Assembly: GCF_001262605.1 (NCBI RefSeq) | Contig: NZ_LGTC01000001.1 | Coordinates: 6,212,001-6,276,000 of the forward strand | Reading direction: 5' to 3' | Length of the DNA: 64,000 bases | DNA from: Pseudobacteroides cellulosolvens ATCC 35603 = DSM 2933 | GTDB lineage: Bacteria; Bacillota; Clostridia; Acetivibrionales; DSM-2933 | In this document: piece by piece, positions 25,748-34,955 of the stretch | Layout of the letters: each line of letters opens with the position of its first letter | How positions within the stretch are numbered: position 1 is the stretch's first letter | The notes under the pieces: generated by a model | The model's database searches: none | What the model saw: the letters and a program-made list of their open reading frames with translations, nothing else | Told to the model about the DNA's origin: nothing | Program-made: the position numbers and the translations under genes

Positions 25748-26806
25748 ATGGCGATGTTTCTGGGGAATAATAGGATCTTGAAGATAATTGACAGAACACT
25801 GCCTGAGATTGTTGCAAGTAAGAGCAAATTTAATGGCAGTGATATATTGAATTTTTGCAATCTTGTTAAAATCATGGGAATAGATCTTTTCGAAGTGGAT
25901 TCTGCAGTGATGAAAAAGATCAATAAAATGCCAAAGGGAATAGATTTTATATACAGGGCAAACTCCGAGTACGAGCTTGAAGAGTGTATAAAGAAGGGAA
26001 TCAAATACTGTGTTGTTAAGTGGATAAAAATGTTAAACCCTTATTTCTGCGATATTATATTAAAAAGCAATTTGTCGGTAACGGTTGAGTATAAAGTCGA
26101 AAGCATACAGGATCTTAATAAATTGGATAAGATGCTTGCTATGGGAAAATTAAGAAGTAAAGGCAAACTCAGAATCAAGGGACTTGATAGGGTTGTTTCC
26201 GATGAGTGGGTAGAAGTTCTCAAGAGCATAAGCAAAAAATATTATTTAGATATTGATGTTTGCCCTGATAACACATTTAACATCGCTACAGCGATAAGCA
26301 TTGAAGGAATAATGGGCGGGATGAATACTATTACAGGGTCATTTATGGGATATGGAAGCGGGAATGGTTATGCTGCAATAGAAGAGGTTCTACTGGCAAT
26401 AAAACTGCTTATGAATACCAAAACAAACACGAAACTTAATATATTGCCGCAATTAAAAAAATCCTTTTGTAAGATGACAGGTATGGTGGTGCAGGACAAT
26501 AAGCCTGTTGTAGGAGAGGATATATTCAAGTATGAATCGGGAATACATGCAGACGGAATTGAAAAGGATCCATCAACTTACGAGCCTTATAATCCGAACG
26601 AAGTGGGCCAGCAAAGGAAGCTTGTTATCGGCAAGCACTCAGGTAAGAAATCAGTGTGCAAGAAGTTTAAGGAGCTCGGACAGGAAGTGGATGAAGATAA
26701 TATATGCACTATATTGGATATGGTGAGGATTAAAAGCATTGAGATGAAAAGAGAATTGTATGACCATGAGCTGAAAGACATTTTGTCATGCAGCAAAGCT
26801 GTATGA
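25748..26806 (+). CDS. nifVomega: Homocitrate synthase omega subunit
   Basis: A 352-residue subunit corresponding to the part of NifV/isopropylmalate synthase that includes the C-terminal helical region. DIFKYESGIHADGI and VIGKHSGKKSV are the diagnostic motifs of that part. The N-terminal region keeps a degenerate barrel (IIDRTLPEI), without the catalytic TTLRDGEQ motif. It works with the alpha subunit encoded next to make homocitrate, the organic ligand of FeMo-co. The split gene and the order omega then alpha are as in C. pasteurianum. ATG 25748 has TGAGGTG upstream; the frame could also start at GTG 25739. Confidence 0.92.
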   Translation: MAMFLGNNRILKIIDRTLPEIVASKSKFNGSDILNFCNLVKIMGIDLFEVDSAVMKKINKMPKGIDFIYRANSEYELEECIKKGIKYCVVKWIKMLNPYFCDIILKSNLSVTVEYKVESIQDLNKLDKMLAMGKLRSKGKLRIKGLDRVVSDEWVEVLKSISKKYYLDIDVCPDNTFNIATAISIEGIMGGMNTITGSFMGYGSGNGYAAIEEVLLAIKLLMNTKTNTKLNILPQLKKSFCKMTGMVVQDNKPVVGEDIFKYESGIHADGIEKDPSTYEPYNPNEVGQQRKLVIGKHSGKKSVCKKFKELGQEVDEDNICTILDMVRIKSIEMKRELYDHELKDILSCSKAV

Positions 26807-26838
26807 GATGATTAGTTTAAATTCAATGGAGGGGTGCT

Positions 26839-27639
26839 ATGATCAGGATAGTGGACACCACATTAAGAGATGGGGAACAAAAAGCGGGTGTGGCCCTCAG
26901 CATTGATGAAAAAATACAAATAGCCGGGATTCTTGATAAGGCTGGAATTTATCAGATAGAAGTTGGTGTTCCTGCCATGGGTGGAGATGAAAAGAAGAGC
27001 ATACAGAGAATTGCCGGGCTAGGCCTTAAAAGCAGAATTTCCACATGGAACAGGATTAATATTGACGATATTAAGCACTCGGTAGAATGTCAGCCCGATA
27101 TAATACATATATCTGTTCCCACCTCCGATATTCAGATAAAATCAAAACTGAGAAAAGAAAGAAGCTGGGTTATAAATACCCTTAAAAGGTGTCTATGCTT
27201 TGCACTTGAAAGCGGACGTGAGGTGACGGTGGGGCTTGAGGACGCATCAAGGGCAGACTTCGGCTTTCTTTTGGATGTGGTTGCAGAGGCTTCTTTGGAG
27301 GGAGTAAAAAGGGTAAGGTATGCTGATACGGTAGGGGTATGCTACAGACAGAAAGTGTACGAGGAAATATCGGCAATAAGGACAAAGATTGGAGTGGATG
27401 TAGAATTTCATGCACATAACGACCTGGGTATGGCTGTTGCCAATTCCATGGCAGCATATATGGCCGGTGCAGATTTTATAGATTGTACAATAGGGGGGAT
27501 AGGTGAGAGGGCAGGAAATTGCAATTATGCCGAGTTTGTGGCCGCGGTTAAAGGTTGTCTTGATGAATGGAATAATGTCAGTATAAGGGATGTTATGGAA
27601 GTGCAAAGCAGAGTGATGAACATAATTTATAAGAGGTAG
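26839..27639 (+). CDS. nifValpha: Homocitrate synthase alpha (catalytic) subunit
   Basis: A 266-residue TIM barrel of the HMGL family, joining acetyl-CoA and 2-oxoglutarate to homocitrate. Catalytic and metal motifs are VDTTLRDGEQKAGV at the N-terminus, RYADTVGVC and HAHNDLGMAVAN, with a GGIGERAGNC loop. It is much shorter than full NifV (about 380 residues) because the C-terminal part is supplied by the omega subunit encoded just upstream. GGAGGGG precedes ATG 26839. It is the last recognisable gene of the nif cluster. Confidence 0.93.
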   Translation: MIRIVDTTLRDGEQKAGVALSIDEKIQIAGILDKAGIYQIEVGVPAMGGDEKKSIQRIAGLGLKSRISTWNRINIDDIKHSVECQPDIIHISVPTSDIQIKSKLRKERSWVINTLKRCLCFALESGREVTVGLEDASRADFGFLLDVVAEASLEGVKRVRYADTVGVCYRQKVYEEISAIRTKIGVDVEFHAHNDLGMAVANSMAAYMAGADFIDCTIGGIGERAGNCNYAEFVAAVKGCLDEWNNVSIRDVMEVQSRVMNIIYKR

Positions 27640-27873
27640 GAAGTATTTGCAGGGATCTTTCTGGTTATTTTGTTATGTCTAACTTTTAGATTTCAAGCAT
27701 TATCCCAATTCAATCATTTGCCAAGAAGTATGGTGAGACTAGGTATTTTAAATCTTTGCTTATTACCCAAAATTGGATAGTTAGCTCTTGTGATATATCT
27801 AACGGATATTGTTCTAAATATATTGGAGGTGCAAAGCCCGGGGGTATAGTCTAAACGTTGTTAATAATTACCC
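27640..27873 (+). other. Intergenic region at the end of the nif cluster
   Basis: A 234-base gap between convergent genes. There is no clear terminator. GGAGGTGCAAAGCCCGGGGG near 27825 recalls the core of c-di-GMP-I riboswitches, but the second half of that aptamer is missing and no gene follows in that direction. Confidence 0.4.
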
Positions 27874-29406
27874 TTATGGACCATAGAAATTATAAAAAAT
27901 ATCTCTTTGATACATGGGATCATTTAAGAATCTATTTATATGAAGCTTTGTATCCTCAAGCTTTTGAATATATTCATCCAAGTCTATATCCACACCAAAA
28001 ATGATAATGTTGTTATTTGCATATTTACCGTCTTCATACTCATCTCTTAGCTGTTTATATGGTATGCCGGAGAAATAGCTTGAAAAAGCAAGCAATAAAT
28101 CAGTATTTTCTACTTTGTCTAGTGCTTTATCTACTAAATAAGCTACCACTACATATGATACAGATGCAGCAATCCAACACCATCCGATACCAGGTATTAC
28201 TGCGGCAACTGCCCATGATGCAGCTATACCGGCTGCAGCAGATAAAATGCCTTTCGCTGTTTCACAGGCAAAAACATAAGCTGCACGCTCAAAACTCCTG
28301 GAGATATAATATTCCTCTATTGCACAATATCCTGATATTATAAATGTGATTATGAGATTACCCTTTATTCCTGATTTTATTTTAAATTTGACCATGTTTT
28401 TGGGACTTAGTCTGGATTTGGTACTAGGGCCAGTTTTTATCTCGTATTTATTATTTTTTGGTGTGATTTTTTGTGCAAACTTAATCTCTTCTTTTATGTT
28501 TATAGCGAGAGATATCTCGTCGGTACAAAGCCGGAAAGGCTCCGGCTTATTTTCTTTTGGTGCAGCATGAAGCTGGGCGTTATGTTTATCCACAAAGCCC
28601 TCATATTCAGGTAGCTTAAAAAATTTATCATTTATCTTAAAAGGATAATTGGGGTCATATAACAAAGGTCCATACTCATATTTTGCACTTAGTGTATCTT
28701 TATATCCTTCGAGATATTTCATATAAGGCATTGTGGTTCTTCCTGGGACAGAAAAGTATTTCCCGTCAATATTCACTATTGGAAGCGGTTCGTAAAGCGG
28801 GTAACTTTCCATAGAACCGTTATATATGTATTCTTCATAGAATGCTTTTTTGGGATAAATTAAAATATCTCCTTTTTTATTATTAATAATCATTTGATTA
28901 TACTCAGTATGTTCAGAATATTCCTCTATGATATTATAAATGTCCCCTCTAATATAGGAAAACTTTGTGGTGTTTTCGATGTTTGGATATTTGGATAGTC
29001 TATTATAGTCAGGTATTTTTAGTTTTTTATTCGGTTTATATATTGTCCCTTTTATTACAGGCCAAAACACCCTAGAGCCCTCACTGAATGAGTGACATAA
29101 TTTTCCGTTTGCATCGAAAATTATTTGTTCAAAAAAATCATACGCATTTCCTTTTGAAGACTTATACTCTTTTTTAGCGATATCATATAACGAAACCTCA
29201 CCTTTTACAACAATTCCCCAGCTACCAATAATAGGTGCGTTTTCAATGTCTTCAACATAAAAACTGCTTTTAGGATATTTCGAACCAAGTCTTACAAAGC
29301 CCCTCCGCTCAAAAATAAATTTTTTCTCTTTTCTGCTGCGAGATTCTCCTTTTTTACCTGGAGTTGTGCTTTTACTGTTCTTTCTGGCATTTGTACCGGC
29401 ATCCAT
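27874..29406 (-). CDS. Uncharacterised protein with C-terminal glycine-zipper-like hydrophobic segment
   Basis: A 510-residue protein, last gene of a six-gene minus-strand operon. The N-terminus is very basic (KNSKSTTPGKKGESRSRKEKK). A long soluble region rich in Tyr and Lys follows, with no known motif. About residues 360-380 (NLIITFIISGYCAI) and especially 395-430 (Ala/Gly-rich, including AAAGIAASWAVAAVIPGIGW) are hydrophobic and could insert in a membrane. Such Gly/Ala-rich segments occur in pore-forming toxin modules and in glycine-zipper proteins. Its place behind an Imm11-like gene suggests it is the effector of the locus; this is inference. The start ATG 29406 has AGGTGG eight bases upstream; the frame also has a GTG at 29418. 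Confidence 0.6.
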   Translation of the reverse strand: MDAGTNARKNSKSTTPGKKGESRSRKEKKFIFERRGFVRLGSKYPKSSFYVEDIENAPIIGSWGIVVKGEVSLYDIAKKEYKSSKGNAYDFFEQIIFDANGKLCHSFSEGSRVFWPVIKGTIYKPNKKLKIPDYNRLSKYPNIENTTKFSYIRGDIYNIIEEYSEHTEYNQMIINNKKGDILIYPKKAFYEEYIYNGSMESYPLYEPLPIVNIDGKYFSVPGRTTMPYMKYLEGYKDTLSAKYEYGPLLYDPNYPFKINDKFFKLPEYEGFVDKHNAQLHAAPKENKPEPFRLCTDEISLAINIKEEIKFAQKITPKNNKYEIKTGPSTKSRLSPKNMVKFKIKSGIKGNLIITFIISGYCAIEEYYISRSFERAAYVFACETAKGILSAAAGIAASWAVAAVIPGIGWCWIAASVSYVVVAYLVDKALDKVENTDLLLAFSSYFSGIPYKQLRDEYEDGKYANNNIIIFGVDIDLDEYIQKLEDTKLHINRFLNDPMYQRDIFYNFYGP

Positions 29407-29470
29407 ATTCAAATCCACCTCGCTAATTACTGATTTTAATTTTAAATGATATCGATTTAAAATTGTTCAT

Positions 29471-30040
29471 CTACATGTTTTGCCATTGATTTGTAAGCGT
29501 ATACTTTATTCCTTTTACATCGTTTTCTTCTAATAGTCCTTTAAGCCTCTCGCTTATAACTAAGCTCCTGCTGGAAAGCCCTTCAACCCTAAATATATCA
29601 GTGTTTTCAATAGCTTTTTCCATTATGGAAAAACCATTGCTAATTTTCATTATTCCTGGTTTGATTTTTTCTGCTTGGTTATTAGATGGTTTGTCTGAAA
29701 TTTCATAAGATATACAATCAATTTTCTGTGGACAGCAGAAATAATAGTTAAATTCCATACCGTCATATAAGAAAAATGTATCCCTAAAAAATATCTTTGC
29801 ATTAGTATTATCTTGTATGATACATTTTAGCTTATGGGAAACAAATGTAAATCTTAAACTCAAATAATCGGACATTTCTTCACTAACCATGTGTTTTATG
29901 TTTATTAGTAAGTTGTCTTCAGGAATATATGAATCCAAGCCTAAAATCATGTTTTTTCTTTCTTCGGGGGCAATGTTTATTTCATCTAAAAAGATCTTGT
30001 TTTTTGAGTTAGTATCTTCTTCAATAACATAGAAATTCAT
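29471..30040 (-). CDS. Imm11-like (DUF1629) immunity-type protein
   Basis: A 189-residue soluble protein. The C-terminal third, with DIFRVEGLSSRSLVISERLKG followed by LLEENDVKGIKY, matches the consensus I know for the Imm11/DUF1629 family of immunity proteins of polymorphic toxin systems (a Phe-Arg-Val strand, then a Val-Ser-Glu-Arg helix and a Gly-Ile/Leu strand). FCCPQKIDCISYE aligns with IIPEKLDCIIE of the pentapeptide protein encoded upstream, so the two share a domain. ATG 30040 follows AGGAAG inside the spacer; the frame could also begin at 30070, overlapping the previous gene. Confidence 0.6.
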   Translation of the reverse strand: MNFYVIEEDTNSKNKIFLDEINIAPEERKNMILGLDSYIPEDNLLINIKHMVSEEMSDYLSLRFTFVSHKLKCIIQDNTNAKIFFRDTFFLYDGMEFNYYFCCPQKIDCISYEISDKPSNNQAEKIKPGIMKISNGFSIMEKAIENTDIFRVEGLSSRSLVISERLKGLLEENDVKGIKYTLTNQWQNM

Positions 30041-30056
30041 GATCCTATTCTTCCTT

Positions 30057-30470
30057 TCAGATTTCTGCATATTGAGTTGCTATTTTTTCAGTCAGCATAT
30101 TTAAGTTTTCCATGTATTTTTGAATATCGGAGCAATGAAAGAGTCCATTATGTATGCTTTGCAAAATTTCTTCCTCTACTAGGCATATTGCTGAATAAAT
30201 AGCATCCTGGATAGTAAAAAGCAGTACTTTATCTGTATAACAAAATGAGCCTTTTAGTATTTCGTTTATACAGTCTTGTAATTTTCTATTGGATTGATTT
30301 AAAGGGCATAGCATCAATCCATCTATAATCCACAGCTCTGAGGTAGGTTTATTTATAGGGCTTCTAAAAAAACATGGACTGTCCTTTTCATTGCACTTGG
30401 GAGTTGATCTTTCCATAATTTTTTGTCGTTTTAATAGAAGAGCTTGGTTTAATTTGATTGTATTACCCAT
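30057..30470 (-). CDS. Small helical protein of the Imm11/pentapeptide locus
   Basis: A 137-residue protein, predicted mostly alpha-helical and soluble, with five Cys residues that do not form a clear metal motif (SPCFFRSP, LMLCPLNQ, GSFCY, SAICLV, LFHCSD). I do not recognise its family. The location between the pentapeptide-repeat gene (30 bases upstream) and the Imm11-like gene suggests a chaperone or adaptor of the same complex. GGTGA precedes ATG 30470. Confidence 0.6.
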   Translation of the reverse strand: MGNTIKLNQALLLKRQKIMERSTPKCNEKDSPCFFRSPINKPTSELWIIDGLMLCPLNQSNRKLQDCINEILKGSFCYTDKVLLFTIQDAIYSAICLVEEEILQSIHNGLFHCSDIQKYMENLNMLTEKIATQYAEI

Positions 30471-30499
30471 TTTTTCACCATCTTTCCTATTTATAGGCC

Positions 30500-32674
30500 T
30501 TATTGCCCGTCTGCCAGTATTATTTCCAAATCACCTTTCTGACGCTCGGATAGCTTTAGAAACTTAAGCTGATCTTCATGTAAGACTGCTCCATTAAGGC
30601 TTGCTCCACTCAAATTTGGAAATATAAGATTGCTTTTTTCCAGAGTGCTATTGCATAGAATACTGTTGGATAAGTCTGTATATACAAAATTGTTAGATGA
30701 GGAAAGGCCACCTAGGCTAAAGTCATAACCACTCAGATTTGTATAGGTGAAATTGTTGGATGAAAATAAATTACCCTTCATTGCTTTAAGCGTTGAAAGA
30801 TCAACAAAGGAAAAATCATTTTCTCTTAAAATAACTTCTGCCAAATCAGTCCCCTTTAAAGAGCTCCATCTGAAATCACAGTTGGATATAATTTTACTTT
30901 TTGAAAAGCTTGCATTGTTTAATTTTGCTTTAATAAAAGCCGTATTCTCTATACACTTAAATTCAATTTTGCATCCGTTCATATCGGAATTTCTAAAATC
31001 ACATTTAACTATACCATTTTCAATATCCATTATATTGCCTATTAATCTACTTCCCCTTAAATCACACATGATAAATGAATTATAATGAAAATACTGGGAT
31101 ACATTAAATGTAGCATCCATTAGTCTGGAATTATAAAAATAGGCTTCTTGAATTATAGAGTTTGTAATTTTTGCACAGGAAAGGTCACTTTTCACAAATG
31201 TGGAGCAATAAAGGTCACTGTCTGATATGTCAATTCCTTTCATGTCAGCATAAGAAAAGTTGGTATTGTTTATTTCAGTTACAGTAAATTTAGCATCCCT
31301 AAGACAGCTTTTTAGAAATTGTGCACCAGTCAGATCACAGTCAATAAACTGAGAACCTGTCAGCATGCAATCATTAAATATGGCACGTCTCAAATTGCTG
31401 TTTCTGATTGTTATTCCTTTTAAATCTTTTCCTGTAAAATTATATTCCCGCAAATCTCTATTGCTCAGGTCTAAAGTGTTTGTTTTTTGAACTGTTACAG
31501 ATTTGTAGGGCATGAAGCAAAAAGGTTTTTCTGCATTAGGTAAAGTTATATTTTGATAGGCTTCGACCTCTTTTTGAAAGCAGCACTTGTAATCGTATAC
31601 CATAGGTGGATTCATGCTCTTAAAATACTCTTCCTGAATGTAAATTCTGAATCTTGTATCTTGATGAAGTTGTTGGTAGTGATCAAATATTTTGCATTCT
31701 AAAGCAGCACTTAGGAGAACTTTTTCTTTAAAAAGATTCCTGGCATAATCCTTGAGAGTTTCGGGCATTTGATCAAGCAATTCACCTATAGATTTGATAC
31801 TCTTTAAATAATACTGATTTTGATGAAACCCTTTAATCTCCTCGGAAATTTCCAAGGTTCCGCTTTCTAAAGAAAAGAAAAACAAAAGAAATCTGTCTGA
31901 TAAAATCTCACCAGAAAACTTTTTACCCCTATAACCGTCAAACAAAGCTTTAAGGACAGTATAAATCTCTTTTCCAATGTCATTTTTTCTGATCATTTCC
32001 TCTGTTTTACGTGCAAGATCATATTTGCCCTGCTCACCGGCAGCTTTTCTAAACTCATTTAACCTGTCCTCTAAAATTACTCCCCTTAGTCTTTCTTGAT
32101 AGACTTTGTCCCGCACATTCTCGTAGCCAAAGAAGTTCTCTATGGATGTACATTCAAATCCTGAGTACTCTATCCTGTCAAGCTTTTCTGTAACAATTAT
32201 ATATGGAATATCCTTAATTCTGAAAATCTCCAGTAATCCTGTCTTGTAATCATCTATTTCAAAATACTCCGGTATTCCTGCTTTGCTAAAACATAAACTT
32301 CCTTCAATTATACAGTCAAGTTTCTCAGGAATGATAAGAATATACTCTTCTACACGTTTTTTATCTGCTATAAACCCTACATGGCAATATTGCATCTGTC
32401 TTAAATCCAATTTACTTTCAAGGTACAGCATGAATTTAATGGAAATGAAGTCGAGACCGTTTTCTGTAAAATAATCTGGAAAATAGGTTCCATTAACAGG
32501 AACAAAAAGTGTCTGCAGATCATTGATTTTAAGCTTGTCCCTTTTTATATCTTCTAAAGAAAAATATTTATTAAAGTCTATAATTCTTATTCGCTCGCAA
32601 TTTTCATCGGGTCTTTCCTTTAAGATAAAAAAGTTCTTCCTTACCTTTGTTGAGTAGTCTGTAAGCTCACTCAT
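30500..32674 (-). CDS. Imm11-like N-terminal domain fused to pentapeptide repeats
   Basis: A 724-residue protein. Residues 1 to about 190 contain the same domain as the 189-residue protein downstream (IPEKLDCIIE ... LLEIFRIKDIPYIIVTEKLD). A helical middle part follows. From about residue 395 to the end run right-handed-helix pentapeptide repeats of the A(D/N)LXX type (LDLSNRDLREYNFTGKDLKG, DCDLTGAQFLKSCL, DLSGANL-like units), about 55-60 units. Pentapeptide proteins serve as scaffolds or DNA mimics and also occur with effector-loading proteins of contractile systems. Its ATG lies eight bases inside the end of the response regulator gene, so translation is coupled. Confidence 0.7.
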   Translation of the reverse strand: MSELTDYSTKVRKNFFILKERPDENCERIRIIDFNKYFSLEDIKRDKLKINDLQTLFVPVNGTYFPDYFTENGLDFISIKFMLYLESKLDLRQMQYCHVGFIADKKRVEEYILIIPEKLDCIIEGSLCFSKAGIPEYFEIDDYKTGLLEIFRIKDIPYIIVTEKLDRIEYSGFECTSIENFFGYENVRDKVYQERLRGVILEDRLNEFRKAAGEQGKYDLARKTEEMIRKNDIGKEIYTVLKALFDGYRGKKFSGEILSDRFLLFFFSLESGTLEISEEIKGFHQNQYYLKSIKSIGELLDQMPETLKDYARNLFKEKVLLSAALECKIFDHYQQLHQDTRFRIYIQEEYFKSMNPPMVYDYKCCFQKEVEAYQNITLPNAEKPFCFMPYKSVTVQKTNTLDLSNRDLREYNFTGKDLKGITIRNSNLRRAIFNDCMLTGSQFIDCDLTGAQFLKSCLRDAKFTVTEINNTNFSYADMKGIDISDSDLYCSTFVKSDLSCAKITNSIIQEAYFYNSRLMDATFNVSQYFHYNSFIMCDLRGSRLIGNIMDIENGIVKCDFRNSDMNGCKIEFKCIENTAFIKAKLNNASFSKSKIISNCDFRWSSLKGTDLAEVILRENDFSFVDLSTLKAMKGNLFSSNNFTYTNLSGYDFSLGGLSSSNNFVYTDLSNSILCNSTLEKSNLIFPNLSGASLNGAVLHEDQLKFLKLSERQKGDLEIILADGQ

Positions 32675-33428
32675 ATTTTAAGCCAGCCCTTTCATTGCTT
32701 TTTGTATATAAAAATACTATCATAACTAATTCTTTATAGTAATGTCCATTAAAACTACCCACTAACAAAAAAGGGGTGTATTTTCTACACCCCTTTTTAT
32801 CTTGTTTTTTTTCTATGCCCATTTTATTAACTTTTTCAACAGCTTCCTTTGATGATTTTACATTTAGCTTTTTTAAAACTTGATGTATTAATTTTTTTAC
32901 TGTATTTTCACTCCTATCAAGATCAGCTTGTATCTGCCGCCTTGTCTTGTTTTCTTCCATTAGCAAGTATACTTGTTTTTCACAATAAGAAAGGTCTTTT
33001 AACTGCTCCTCCTTTTTTAGTTTCTGATATTCTTTGATAAGTAATTCGTAAGGAGTTGTATTTTTAGATATGTTTCTTATTATATCAGGAAGTGCTTGAT
33101 AATCCTCTTTATAAACAAAATTCATAGCCCCCGCTGTAAAAGAATCTATTATAATATCATCTCTTTTAAGAGAGGTCAACATAATAATCTTTGTATTGCT
33201 GATATCGCTTATCTCTTTGGCCGCTTCAATTCCATCAAGATTATTTTCACTTAAATTTATATCCATCAAAACTACATCGACTGCTATGGATTTTATGAAA
33301 TCAATAGCTTCATGCTTAGTCTTGACCATACCGGATAGTAGAATATCTTCTTCCCTGCTTAAAAACCTTGACATGGCTGATTGCCAGGAATAATCATCTT
33401 CAACAAGTAAAACTTTTATTTTCTCCAT
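32667..33428 (-). CDS. LuxR-type response regulator with an extended tail
   Basis: A 253-residue regulator. The receiver begins VLLVEDDYSW with the acidic pair, the acceptor Asp is in VVLMDINLS, and the Thr/Ser and Lys sites are in IMLTSLKR and NFVYKED. The DNA-binding helix-turn-helix (SYCEKQVYLLMEENKTRRQI, then SENTVKKLIHQVLKKL) ends near residue 197. The last 40-odd residues (from about QDKKGCRKYTPF) are encoded across an intrinsic terminator hairpin (32770-32805) and look unlike protein. Ancestral TAA to CAA stop loss just before QDKK would explain this. The start overlaps the kinase gene by 29 bases. Confidence 0.85.
   Translation of the reverse strand: MEKIKVLLVEDDYSWQSAMSRFLSREEDILLSGMVKTKHEAIDFIKSIAVDVVLMDINLSENNLDGIEAAKEISDISNTKIIMLTSLKRDDIIIDSFTAGAMNFVYKEDYQALPDIIRNISKNTTPYELLIKEYQKLKKEEQLKDLSYCEKQVYLLMEENKTRRQIQADLDRSENTVKKLIHQVLKKLNVKSSKEAVEKVNKMGIEKKQDKKGCRKYTPFLLVGSFNGHYYKELVMIVFLYTKSNERAGLKYE
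32768..32806 (-). terminator. Terminator hairpin lying inside the regulator reading frame
   Basis: On the minus strand GGGGTGTA, loop GAAAA, TACACCCC, then TTTTTT, flanked by A-runs so that it could work in both directions. It lies about 35 codons before the annotated stop of the regulator and about 95 bases before the pentapeptide gene, so it should limit transcription into the four effector-like genes. Confidence 0.7.
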
Positions 33429-34836
33429 ATACCATTACCTCATTATAGTTTTCTGCTTTTATGGCATGTGCCTTTTTATTGTTGAAATTTAAGTAAACTG
33501 AGGTGCCAAAACCTTTTCTGCTGCTTATTTCAAGCTTACCTTCATGCTGCTTCATGACATTATAGCAATAAGAAAGGCCAAGCCCGTAGTTTAGGCCTGT
33601 CTTTTTTGTGGAGAAGAATGGTTCGAATACATATGCCAGGTTGTTACTGTCTATACCGGAACCATTATCAGTTACTTCCACAACAGTCCATTTGCTTTCT
33701 CTATAGATGTGTACCGAGAGATAGCCTTCTTGAGACATAGCTTCTATGGAATTTTTAAAAACGTTAATAAAGGTTTCTTTTATATGAATGGGATCACACT
33801 CTATAGATGCTTCCAATTCAACACTTTTCTTAACTGTTATTCCCTTTTTGTCAAGATCCGGCTTTATCATTGTAAGGCTTTCATCTACCAATTTATTTAG
33901 GCTTACCATAACGGGATTTATAGAGATATCTGTCAGATGCTCATTAATTGTCTTCATCATATTGATCAAATGAGAAAAGGACAAATCAATAAGTTTAAAA
34001 TCCTCCTGTGTAACTTTTCTTATGTATTCTGCATCTTGAGAATTATTAATACAATGTCTCAAATTATTAGTACAAATGGAAATCTTGGTTATTTCATTTT
34101 TAAGAGTATGTGTAAGGAGGGCTGTTCCTGATGTTACAGACTTTCTTGTGCTTTCAAGTTTGCTTTTTTCAAACCTAATCTTGATCCCCATTACACCATA
34201 TTTTGCACTTGCAACTATGAAAATGGATACCAAAACAAAAACTGTTACGCTGTTATACTTCCAGACAAGATGGTTTCCCATAGCAGTCATTACATAGTTT
34301 GAAATGGTATCAAATACAGTTGGAGGCGTGATAATAAGGCACGTGAAAAGTTTCTGTCTTTTTATTACTGTGTTTCTTTCCTTAAGAAAGGTTATTATCA
34401 ATAAAGCATTTGAAAATATGCAGTAAGGAACAACCCACAAGCTTAAGGCGAAGAAGGGAGCCTTATACCTAAACTGTACAGGATATATCAGATACATCAA
34501 AACAGGAGGAATAAGGAGTATCTTTTTTGCATGCCTGCAAAAAAACGGTGTTTTCTTAATAAGCCATTTTGATGAAATGACGCTGTAAACCGACATGGAG
34601 TATGGTGATAGCACATATGAAAGGGAATGTAAGTAAAAGATGGTATACTTAATTGGTAATTTAATATTTGGGTTGAGATTAAGACTTGGGTAAACCTGCT
34701 TTCGTAGAATTGAACAGAGAGCACCAAGACCTGAAAAAAAGCAAAGGGATGCTATCCATTTCATTTCTTTGTTTTCGTCATTGACTTTTACGATTATAAA
34801 AGACAGTGTCCATAAAGAAATCCAAATAAATAACAT
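33400..34836 (-). CDS. Multi-helix membrane histidine kinase
   Basis: A 478-residue kinase. The N-terminal half has about six to seven membrane helices and no evident extracellular domain, so it probably senses the membrane or a hydrophobic ligand. The phospho-accepting His is likely in ALLTHTLKNEITK. The ATPase domain has NVFKNSIEAM (N box), VTDNGSGID (G1), FEPFFSTKKTGLNYGLGL (F and G2). It is first in the minus-strand operon and partners the LuxR-type regulator whose gene overlaps its 3' end. AGGAGA precedes ATG 34836. Confidence 0.88.
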   Translation of the reverse strand: MLFIWISLWTLSFIIVKVNDENKEMKWIASLCFFSGLGALCSILRKQVYPSLNLNPNIKLPIKYTIFYLHSLSYVLSPYSMSVYSVISSKWLIKKTPFFCRHAKKILLIPPVLMYLIYPVQFRYKAPFFALSLWVVPYCIFSNALLIITFLKERNTVIKRQKLFTCLIITPPTVFDTISNYVMTAMGNHLVWKYNSVTVFVLVSIFIVASAKYGVMGIKIRFEKSKLESTRKSVTSGTALLTHTLKNEITKISICTNNLRHCINNSQDAEYIRKVTQEDFKLIDLSFSHLINMMKTINEHLTDISINPVMVSLNKLVDESLTMIKPDLDKKGITVKKSVELEASIECDPIHIKETFINVFKNSIEAMSQEGYLSVHIYRESKWTVVEVTDNGSGIDSNNLAYVFEPFFSTKKTGLNYGLGLSYCYNVMKQHEGKLEISSRKGFGTSVYLNFNNKKAHAIKAENYNEVMVYGENKSFTC

Positions 34837-34955
34837 GATCTGTGCTCTCCTGCTTCAACTTTTGTAAATATCCTATCACAGATTAATGCAAATTGAAATA
34901 TATAGTATTTTATGTATAGAATCAAAGTATATTGGAGAGATAACACTATGTGCTT

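Noticed and set aside
27820..27860. c-di-GMP-I-like core GGTGCAAAGCC
   Set aside because: The second half of the aptamer is absent and no gene lies downstream on that strand.
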